In this document: positions 17,423-24,061 of the stretch, in pieces
Layout of the letters: each line of letters starts with the position of its first letter
Position numbering within the stretch: the stretch's first letter is position 1
Assembly: GCF_000427665.1 (NCBI RefSeq)
Contig: NZ_KE386572.1
Location: 4,092,373 to 4,156,372 of the forward strand
DNA: 64,000 nt
Reading direction: 5' to 3'
Source: Geminicoccus roseus DSM 18922
Lineage (GTDB): Bacteria; Pseudomonadota; Alphaproteobacteria; Geminicoccales; Geminicoccaceae
Translations under genes and position numbers: made by a program
The notes under the pieces: model-generated
Database searches by the model: none
What the model was told of the DNA's origin: nothing
What the model saw: the letters and a program-made list of their open reading frames with translations, nothing else

Positions 17423-19968
17423 CGCCCAGCTCCGTCCAGGCCCATGACCCAGGCCATCCCGGCCACCGCCAGCATCCCGACGATGCCGGTGACCGCCGCG
17501 TAGTCGTGCCAGAGCCGGCCGATCATCAGGTCGAGCCTGCGCCGCCCGCCGACCAAGCCGCGCCGGCAGGCGTTCCAGCCATGCAGCGCCATGATCAGCC
17601 CGATCGTGGCGTGGACCAGGACATAGACCAGCACCGCGGCGGTGATCGCGGCATAGGCGTGTTCGGTCGGGTCCGGGGCCACGGTGAGCACGCCCGCCAC
17701 CGACAGGATCGCGCCGACATGGCCAAGGGCGGCAAAGCGCATCCAGCGGCGCGGCTTGCCCTGCGGGTCACGGCGCAGCGCGGCCAGGCCGCGCCGTCCG
17801 CAAAAGGCCGCCGCCAGCAGGGCGGCGCCGCCGGTCGCCAGGAAGGTCAGGTTCTCGGACAGGATCGCCGGCGGCGGCCAGTTCGGCGCCACCACCCAGA
17901 GGAACAGCATCCCGAACAGCAGCGAGCCGAACAGGGTCGCGTCGGCCAGCTGCAGGAACACCACCGCCCACCAGCTGGGCGCGTGGCCGCTCTCGGTATG
18001 GACGGGCAGGCTGCTGCCGTCGCCGAGCGGCAAGGGCCCCAGATCCTCCCGGCGGGCGGAGTGGCGGGTCCACTGCCAGAACATGATCACCGTCGCGATG
18101 ATGCCAACGATCGCCAGCGGGTAGACCTTGAACAGCATGCCCAGGAAGAACAGGCCGGTCGCCAGCGCGGTGTACAGGGGCAGGAAGGTGGAGCCGGGCA
18201 GGAGCACGATCTGCCGCGCCTTGCCGCTGACCATGTCGACCGCGATGGTCTCCAGCCAGCCATGGCGCACGAAGCCCAGATAGCCCTCGCCGGCAGCCAG
18301 CTTGCGCGGCAGGTCGGGATCGTCGGCGAGCGGCCGGTAGCTGTTGACGTGGGGCAGGGAGGCGAAGCCGTAATTGCCGGGCGGCAGCGGCGTCGCCCAT
18401 TCCAGGGTCTCCGCCTTCCAGGGATTGCGCGGGATCTTCGGGCCGAAGCGGACATGCAGGAGCACGTCCAGCACGAACAGGCCGAAGCCCATGGTCATGA
18501 TGAAGCCGCCGATGGACGAGAGCAGGTTGAGCCCGTCCCAGCCAAAGCTCTCCGGATAGGTCCAGATGCGCCGCGGCATGCCGAGCAGGCCGGTCAGGTG
18601 CATCAGGAAGAAGGTCATGTTGAAGCCGATGAACACCAGCCAGAACACGGCATGGCCCAGGCGGTAGACGGCTTCCCGGCCGGTGAAGTGCGGCAGCCAG
18701 TAATAGGCGGCGGCCAGCATCGGAAACACGAAGCCGCCGAACAGGACGTAGTGCAGGTGCGCCACCACGAAATAGGTGTCGTGGACCTGCCAGTCGAACG
18801 GCACCACCGCCACCATCACCCCGGTGAGCCCGCCCAGCACGAACACGAAGAAGAACCCCAGCAGGAACAGCATCGGCAACTCGAGCCGCGGCCGTCCTGC
18901 CATCAGCGTGCCGATCCAGGCGAAGATCTGCACGCCGGTCGGGATCGCCACCAGCATGCTGGCAGCCGAGAAGAAGGCGGTGGCCAGGTGCGGGATGCCC
19001 ACCGTGAACATGTGGTGGACCCACAGGCCGAAGCTCAGGAAGCCCACCGAGATCGCCGCCAGGATCACCCAGCGGTAGCCGATCAGGGGGTGGCGCGCCA
19101 TCACCGGGATGATCGTCGAGATCACCCCGGCGGCGGGCAGGAAGATGATGTAGACCTCGGGATGGCCGAACAGCCAGAACAGGTGCTGCCAGAGCAGGCT
19201 GTCGCCGCCCCGGGTGGCATCGAAGAACGCCCAGCCGAACGCGCGCTCGGCCTCCAGCAGGATGCTGCCCAGGATCAGCGGCGGGAAGCCCACCAGGATC
19301 ATCACCGCCACCACCAGCATGTACCAGGCGAACACCGGCAGGCGGTTCATGGACATGCCGGGCGCCCGCACCATCAGAATGCTGACCAGGATCTCGGTGG
19401 CGGCGCCGATCGCCGAGATCTCGACGAAGGTGATGCCGAGCAGCCAGACATCCGAATTGATGCCGGGGGAATAGGGCTGGGAGGTCAGCGGCACGTACAT
19501 GAACCAGCCGCCGTCCGGGGCGGCTCCCACCGCCAGAGCCAGCAGCAGGATCGAGCCGCCGAACAGGTAGCACCAGTAGCCGTAGGCGCCAAAGCGCGGG
19601 AAGGCCAGGTCGCGCGCGCCCAGCATCTTGGGCAGGAGATAGATCGCCAGGCCCTCGAACATCGGGATGGCGAACAGGAACATCATCACCGTGCCATGCA
19701 TGGTGAAGATCTGGTTGTAGATCTCCGGGCCGACGAAGGCGCTGTGCGAGGTGGCGATCTGCGCGCGCACCAGCATCGCCAGGATGCCGCCCACCGCGAA
19801 GAACAGGAAGGCGGTGACGATGAAGCGGCGGCCGAGAATGGTGTGGTTGACCGCGGAGAGCCGGCCGATGCCGGGCGAGGTGCCCCAGACCTGCTCCAGC
19901 TCGTGATGGAGCCGGACCGGCGAGCCCGGATCGGCCACCGGCGAGGGCTCCTGGCTGGACGCGGTCAT
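17419..19968 (-). CDS. coxAC: Cytochrome c oxidase subunit I fused to subunit III
   Basis: A fusion of 849 residues starting at ATG 19968 (GGGAGAGG site). Residues 1 to about 545 are haem-copper oxidase subunit I: haem ligand His in IFTMHGTVMMF, CuB His and cross-linked Tyr in FGHPEVYIIF, the pair in WVHHMFTVG and the haem ligands in VVAHLHYVLFGG. After a soluble stretch of about 100 residues, residues 660-849 form the membrane part of subunit III (SWWAVVFLQLADATLFGSLL, HGWN). Known: I+III fusions occur in a branch of A-type oxidases in proteobacteria, where they reduce oxygen and pump protons in the inner membrane. Odd: the usual RLNN after the D-channel Asp reads RFGAYG. Overlaps of 4 bases with coxB before and the small gene after show one operon. 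Confidence 0.93.
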   Translation of the reverse strand: MTASSQEPSPVADPGSPVRLHHELEQVWGTSPGIGRLSAVNHTILGRRFIVTAFLFFAVGGILAMLVRAQIATSHSAFVGPEIYNQIFTMHGTVMMFLFAIPMFEGLAIYLLPKMLGARDLAFPRFGAYGYWCYLFGGSILLLALAVGAAPDGGWFMYVPLTSQPYSPGINSDVWLLGITFVEISAIGAATEILVSILMVRAPGMSMNRLPVFAWYMLVVAVMILVGFPPLILGSILLEAERAFGWAFFDATRGGDSLLWQHLFWLFGHPEVYIIFLPAAGVISTIIPVMARHPLIGYRWVILAAISVGFLSFGLWVHHMFTVGIPHLATAFFSAASMLVAIPTGVQIFAWIGTLMAGRPRLELPMLFLLGFFFVFVLGGLTGVMVAVVPFDWQVHDTYFVVAHLHYVLFGGFVFPMLAAAYYWLPHFTGREAVYRLGHAVFWLVFIGFNMTFFLMHLTGLLGMPRRIWTYPESFGWDGLNLLSSIGGFIMTMGFGLFVLDVLLHVRFGPKIPRNPWKAETLEWATPLPPGNYGFASLPHVNSYRPLADDPDLPRKLAAGEGYLGFVRHGWLETIAVDMVSGKARQIVLLPGSTFLPLYTALATGLFFLGMLFKVYPLAIVGIIATVIMFWQWTRHSARREDLGPLPLGDGSSLPVHTESGHAPSWWAVVFLQLADATLFGSLLFGMLFLWVVAPNWPPPAILSENLTFLATGGAALLAAAFCGRRGLAALRRDPQGKPRRWMRFAALGHVGAILSVAGVLTVAPDPTEHAYAAITAAVLVYVLVHATIGLIMALHGWNACRRGLVGGRRRLDLMIGRLWHDYAAVTGIVGMLAVAGMAWVMGLDGAGR

Positions 19969-20663
19969 GGTGCCTCTCCCGACAAGGCGGCGAACTCCTG
20001 GGCGGGAACCGCGTCCACCCAGAAGAACATCGCGGCATGGCCCTGGCCGCAGAATTCCGAGCACTGGGCGCCAAAGCGGCCGGGCTCGTCGGCCAGGAGG
20101 CGCACCACGTTCACGTGGCCGGGAAGGGCGTCGATCTTGCCGCCGAGCCTTGGGATCCAGAAGGCATGGATGACGTCCTCGCTGGTGACATGGATGTCGA
20201 CCGGTCGGCCGACCGGGATCACCAGCGGCCCGCCATCGGCGATGTCCGGGCCGCCTTCGGGAAACTCGAAGCTCCAGAACCATTGCCTGGCGGTGGCGTC
20301 GATCCGCACCACCCCGGGCTGGCCCGGATGGGGCAGCACCCGCTCGCCGGTGACCAGCGCATAGACCAGGAGCGCGCTCAAGGTGACGCTCGGGAACACC
20401 AGGCCCAGCCCGACCACCCAGAAGCCCACCGAGCCGCGGCCGGGGCGCTTGCGCAGGAAGGCCAGCAGCAGGCAGCCGAGCGTGAACGCGGCGATCAACC
20501 CGGCGCCGGCCAGCATCACCCACCAGAGCCGCGCCACCGAGGCGGCCACCGGGCCGGCCGGGTCGAGAGTCGAGAGCGGCCCTGTGCAACCGGCCAGGAG
20601 CGCCATAACTGAGAGTGCAACCACCGACCGCAGCCGACGGAGCCACCGCAGACGATGGAACAA
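19965..20663 (-). CDS. coxB: Cytochrome c oxidase subunit II (lipoprotein type)
   Basis: About 232 residues. The N-terminus is arginine-rich, then VVALSVMALLAGC, a lipobox, so the mature protein is probably lipid-anchored. Two membrane spans follow (about 40-62 and 80-105), then the cupredoxin domain. All CuA ligands are present: His in DVIHAFWIP and the set in CSEFCGQGHAAM. Known: subunit II takes electrons from cytochrome c. No haem c motif is fused. The start is uncertain: no ATG fits, so TTG 20663 is chosen, and a GTG closer to the lipobox would leave too short a signal. The start overlaps the divergent DUF2231 gene by 9 bases. The stop overlaps the next gene (ATGA). Confidence 0.88.
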   Translation of the reverse strand: MFHRLRWLRRLRSVVALSVMALLAGCTGPLSTLDPAGPVAASVARLWWVMLAGAGLIAAFTLGCLLLAFLRKRPGRGSVGFWVVGLGLVFPSVTLSALLVYALVTGERVLPHPGQPGVVRIDATARQWFWSFEFPEGGPDIADGGPLVIPVGRPVDIHVTSEDVIHAFWIPRLGGKIDALPGHVNVVRLLADEPGRFGAQCSEFCGQGHAAMFFWVDAVPAQEFAALSGEAP

Positions 20664-21155
20664 GCCGAATTCACCAATCCGGTCGTCGAGGAGATCCGCA
20701 AGCACGACGTCAGCTCGCAGGTTCATGTCGCGGGACATCCGATCCATGCCATGACGGTGTCCTTCCCGATCGCGCTGGTGATCTCGACGCTCGGCGCCGA
20801 CCTGTTGTTCTGGTGGTCGGGCGACCCGTTCTGGGCGCGCGCCGCCTTGTGGTCGAGCTTCTTCGCCTTCGCGATGGGCGTCCTGGCCGCTCTGTCCGGC
20901 ACCGCGGAACTCCTTCTGGTCAAGGGCATCCGCACCCGCTCGGCCAGCTGGAGCCATGCGGTGGCGGCGATGACGCTGATCGCGATCGCCGGGGCGAACT
21001 GGGGCTTCCGGGTCGGCGATCACGAGGCGGCGGTGCTGCCGCTGGGCCTGTTCCTGTCGGTGATCGCCAGCATCTTCGTCGGCGTGGCCGGCTGGCATGG
21101 CGGCAAGCTGGTGTTCGATCATGGGATCGGGATGCGGATATCGAACAGGGACTGA
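20655..21155 (+). CDS. DUF2231 family membrane protein
   Basis: A 166-residue membrane protein with GHPIHAMTVSFPIAL, the family hallmark, and four predicted spans. Histidines in GHPIH and WSHAVAAM could bind haem or metal; this is speculative. It lies on the strand opposite to the oxidase operon: its start overlaps the start of coxB and its last 37 bases overlap the end of the CopD-like gene. Known: DUF2231 proteins are often found beside cytochromes and are of unknown function. A role in the oxidase or its assembly is inferred from position only. Confidence 0.85.
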   Translation: MEQAEFTNPVVEEIRKHDVSSQVHVAGHPIHAMTVSFPIALVISTLGADLLFWWSGDPFWARAALWSSFFAFAMGVLAALSGTAELLLVKGIRTRSASWSHAVAAMTLIAIAGANWGFRVGDHEAAVLPLGLFLSVIASIFVGVAGWHGGKLVFDHGIGMRISNRD

Positions 21156-21616
21156 AGGCCGCCCGGGCGGGTCATCCAGTCCGGCAGGAAGTCGAAGGTC
21201 AGGGCGGGCTTGGCCAGGACCAGCCACAGGATCGCCCCGATCGCCGCCAGGGTGCCGCCCAGGGTCAGGGCCGCCCGCCAGGTGGCGAAGCGGATGTCGC
21301 GGTCGAACAGCCGGACCATGATGTAGCCGGCCTGCATGTGCAGCAGCACCATGCCGCCCACCGCGGCCAGCTTGAGCGCCATCCAGGGGGCATAGACCTC
21401 GTTGGCGAAGATCAGGGCGATGCCGCTGCCGACCGCCACGAACGCGGCGGGGCTGATCACCCGCACATAGGCGAACCGGGCGAAGCGGTGGAGGCGGAAC
21501 AGGCGATTGTCGTTCTTCAGCCCGGTGCGCTGCAGGAAGATCCCGGGCAGCGCCATCAGCCCGGCCGCCCAGATCGACAGCATCGCGATATGGACGAATT
21601 TCAGCCAGGGGATCAT
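21119..21616 (-). CDS. CopD/HemJ-like integral membrane protein
   Basis: A 165-residue protein with four membrane spans. Seen: WLKFVHIAMLSIWAAGLMALP at the N-terminus (key residues His and Trp-x-Ala-Gly), LHRFARFAYVRVISPAAF and MALKLAAVGGMVLLHM, which recall the CopD/HemJ membrane fold with conserved His and Lys. Known: relatives handle copper or oxidise protoporphyrinogen. Its ATG at 21616 overlaps the ctaG stop (ATGA). Being between ctaG and coxB suggests a job in copper or haem supply to the oxidase. Confidence 0.75.
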   Translation of the reverse strand: MIPWLKFVHIAMLSIWAAGLMALPGIFLQRTGLKNDNRLFRLHRFARFAYVRVISPAAFVAVGSGIALIFANEVYAPWMALKLAAVGGMVLLHMQAGYIMVRLFDRDIRFATWRAALTLGGTLAAIGAILWLVLAKPALTFDFLPDWMTRPGGLQSLFDIRIPIP

Positions 21617-22362
21617 CGCCGTCCGCCGCCCGCACCCGCCTGGCTGCCCAGGAGCCTGGCCGCCAGGGCCAGGGCCACCGCCAGATAGGGCAGGATCGAG
21701 GGCACCCACATGATCAGCCCGGCCAGCTGCTGGTCCTCGAGCGCGCTCAGGCCGAACGGGGCCGTGGTCAGGAAGTGGGGCGGGTAGAGCGGGGCGGGGG
21801 CAAAGGTGATCAGGGCGCCCAGCAGGCCCATCTGCACAACGGTGCCGAGCAGGGCCATGAGCACGGCGGTGGGAGCGGAGCGGGCGGAGAACACGCCCTG
21901 CCAGAACAGCCAGGCGCTGGCGACCAGGCTGAGCTGCATCACCCAGAACAGCAGGTCGCTGCCCAAAGCGGCGGTGTAGGGCATCGGCGCATGCCAGAAC
22001 CACACCACCACGGCATGGAGCAGGGCCGCCGCACCCACGGGCAGCAGGGGAGAGCGGGGCCGCAGGCTCAGCACCAGGAGCGGGACGGCCACGCCGATCA
22101 GGACGACGTGGTGGGCGACCCGGGCGGCGAACAGCGCCGAGGTCAAGGCGCAGAGCGGGCTGACGAAGATCGCGACCAGCATGACCCAGCCCGAAACGAA
22201 CAGCCGGAGCTGCCCGCGGTCTGCCCGGCGGCCGTCGCCCAGGGCATAGGCGCCTGCCACCACCGCCAGGGCCAGCAGGAGCCAGGGATCGAGATTCCAC
22301 CTGGCCAACAGCTCGGCGGGATGGGGGGCAGCCCCGCAATAGGGGATGCTCGCCTGCGGCAC
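21613..22362 (-). CDS. ctaG: Cytochrome c oxidase assembly factor CtaG (caa3 type)
   Basis: A 249-residue protein with about seven spans. Seen: PLCALTSALFAARVAHHVVLIG, where the His pair is conserved, VVWFWHAPMPYTAAL and QQLAGLIMWVPSILPYL, all typical of the CtaG_caa3 family. Known: in Bacillus this membrane protein is needed for assembly of the caa3 oxidase; it is unrelated to the Cox11-type CtaG of mitochondria. It is the first gene of the leftward oxidase operon and overlaps the CopD-like gene by 4 bases. Confidence 0.9.
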   Translation of the reverse strand: MPQASIPYCGAAPHPAELLARWNLDPWLLLALAVVAGAYALGDGRRADRGQLRLFVSGWVMLVAIFVSPLCALTSALFAARVAHHVVLIGVAVPLLVLSLRPRSPLLPVGAAALLHAVVVWFWHAPMPYTAALGSDLLFWVMQLSLVASAWLFWQGVFSARSAPTAVLMALLGTVVQMGLLGALITFAPAPLYPPHFLTTAPFGLSALEDQQLAGLIMWVPSILPYLAVALALAARLLGSQAGAGGGRR

Positions 22363-22533
22363 CTTCCAGTCCTTTCAGCGACGATCGTCCTGAAGCAAAC
22401 TGGTTTCCAGCCCTCCGCTCGGCAACCGGGGCAGCCCGGGCATTTCACTGCCGGGTGCTCCGGGCGGGTCGGCTGCAAGCGGGGCGAGGTGCCGGCGTCG
22501 CGCCGCCGGCTGCCTGCCTGTTGCGCCTGCGGC

Positions 22534-22977
22534 TTACTGGACGACCGCCGCGTCGTCCGTGGTGGCCGAGGCGGCCGAAGCCTGCGGCAGCGGCACCTCC
22601 ATCTCGACCAGCTTCTCGGCGCACAGGGCCGCGGCGTTCCTGATCGGCTTGTCCATGCCGCCGAGCGTGGTCCAGCCGCCATCCTCGATGACGTTGTCGC
22701 GCTGGTAGGAACGCTCCTGCTTCAGCGCGGCGAGCTGCGGCCCGAAATCCGGGCTGCGCATGAACCGCTCGACGCAGACGTCGGAGGCGAGCTCGACACG
22801 CGAACGTTCGGCCGCATCCTCGGCCATTGCCGTGGCGGAGCCGCCGGTCACCCAGCCGCCGAACCCGAAGCCGACCACGATGGTGGCGATCACGGTGCCG
22901 ACGCACGACCAGAACCACATGGTCTTGGAAGGCGTGAACTCGTTCCAGCGCTGGCTGACACTCTTGCTGTCGGACAT
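22534..22977 (-). CDS. Membrane-anchored protein of unknown function
   Basis: A 147-residue protein: a short cytoplasmic segment (NEFTPSKTMWFWSCVG), one membrane span with an alternating Gly pattern (VVGFGFGGWVTGG, about residues 21-46), then a soluble helical domain with two cysteines (ASDVCVERF, AALCAEKLV) and an Ala/Thr-rich end. Similar proteins of this size are common as hypothetical proteins in alphaproteobacteria. It is 171 bases upstream of ctaG, and divergent from ku. No function known. A GGAGAACCTC ribosome site precedes the ATG. Confidence 0.72.
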   Translation of the reverse strand: MSDSKSVSQRWNEFTPSKTMWFWSCVGTVIATIVVGFGFGGWVTGGSATAMAEDAAERSRVELASDVCVERFMRSPDFGPQLAALKQERSYQRDNVIEDGGWTTLGGMDKPIRNAAALCAEKLVEMEVPLPQASAASATTDDAAVVQ

Positions 22978-23003
22978 GAGGTTCTCCTGGGAAAGGATCT
23001 CTC

Positions 23004-23031
23004 ACCCTAGCCTATTATGAATTTTGGTCAA
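23004..23031 (-). promoter_or_regulatory. Candidate promoter of the membrane-anchored protein, in an A+T-rich gap
   Basis: On the minus strand TTGACC (23031-23026), 16 bases, then TAGGGT (23009-23004), about 25 bases before the start at 22977. It lies in a markedly A+T-rich island (about 23008-23056) that also contains the dyad TGAATT-N9-AATTCA (23018-23038), a possible operator shared with ku. Confidence 0.4.
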
Positions 23032-23149
23032 TAATTCATTAATTTTTTATTTAGATTCGGCCGGGCTGCGGCCCCTGGGAACCCGGCGATCCTGCCGGGC
23101 GTTGCCGTTTCGGATCGGCCTTTTCGCCGGTGCCGGCATGGGGATCGCC

Positions 23150-24052
23150 ATGGCTTCGCGTCCGACCTGGAAGGGTTATCTGAAACTGGCGCTGGTGACC
23201 TGCCCGGTGGCGCTGTTCACCGCGACCAGCACCGCCCACCGGATCTCGTTCCACACCTACAACCGCGAGACCGGCCATCGCGTGCGCCGCCAGTACATCG
23301 ACGCCGAGACCGGCGAGGTGGTCGAGGACGACGAGCAGGTCCGCGGCTACGAGGTGAAGGACGAGGGCTATGTCGAGATCGAGGACGAGGAATATGCCTC
23401 GGTCGCCCTGGAAAGCACCCACACGATCGAGATCGACAGCTTCGTGCCCCGCTCGCAGGTCGACGAGATCTATGTCGACACGCCCTACTACCTGGCGCCC
23501 ACCGACAAGGTCGGCGAGGAGGCGTTCGCGGTGATCCGCGAGGCGATGCGCAGCCGCAAGATGGTGGGGCTGGCCCGGCTGGTGCTGTACCGGCGCGAGC
23601 GGGTGGTGATGCTGGAGCCGCGCGAGAAGGGCATGCTGCTCACCACGCTGCATTACGTCGGCGAGGTGCGCGACGACGCGGAGTATTTCGAGGACATCGG
23701 CGACACCCGGATCGGCAAGGACATGCTCGACCTGGCCGGGCACATCATCGACACCAAGATGAGCCGGTTCGACCCGTCCCGGTTCAAGGACCGCTACGAG
23801 GAGGCCCTGGCCGAGCTGGTCAAGGCGAAGGCCAAGGGCAAGCAGCCCAAGCCCGCGAAGGCGCCGCGCAAGCCCGGCAACGTGGTCAACCTGATGGACG
23901 CGCTCAAGGCCAGCCTCGGCTCCAACGACAACAGCAGCGACGAGGACGAGCCCAAGCCCCGCAAGGGCAGCGCCTCGTCCGGCAGGTCGAAGAGTTCCGG
24001 CACGGCGAAGAAGAAGCCCGCCGCCAAGCCGGCCAGGCGCAAGGCCGGGTAG
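23150..24052 (+). CDS. ku: Bacterial Ku, non-homologous end-joining protein
   Basis: About 300 residues. Starts at ATG 23150 (MASRPTWKGYLKLALV) by comparison with the usual N-terminus; ATG 23138 is possible. Seen: core Ku domain with ISFHTYNRETGHRVRR, VRGYEVKDEGYVEIEDEE and the dimer region IDSFVPRSQVDEIYVDTPYY, then a Lys/Ala/Pro-rich tail from about residue 225 (KPAKAPRKPG, AKKKPAAKPARR). Known: Ku homodimers ring double-strand ends and recruit LigD; basic tails add DNA binding. ligD follows 9 bases later, so the pair forms a two-gene NHEJ operon. Confidence 0.95.
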   Translation: MASRPTWKGYLKLALVTCPVALFTATSTAHRISFHTYNRETGHRVRRQYIDAETGEVVEDDEQVRGYEVKDEGYVEIEDEEYASVALESTHTIEIDSFVPRSQVDEIYVDTPYYLAPTDKVGEEAFAVIREAMRSRKMVGLARLVLYRRERVVMLEPREKGMLLTTLHYVGEVRDDAEYFEDIGDTRIGKDMLDLAGHIIDTKMSRFDPSRFKDRYEEALAELVKAKAKGKQPKPAKAPRKPGNVVNLMDALKASLGSNDNSSDEDEPKPRKGSASSGRSKSSGTAKKKPAAKPARRKAG

Positions 24053-24061
24053 TCGCCGCCC

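Noticed and set aside
17506-20364. A 952-codon plus-strand frame opposite the oxidase genes
   Set aside because: Same G+C artefact; the minus strand encodes oxidase subunits with all metal ligands.
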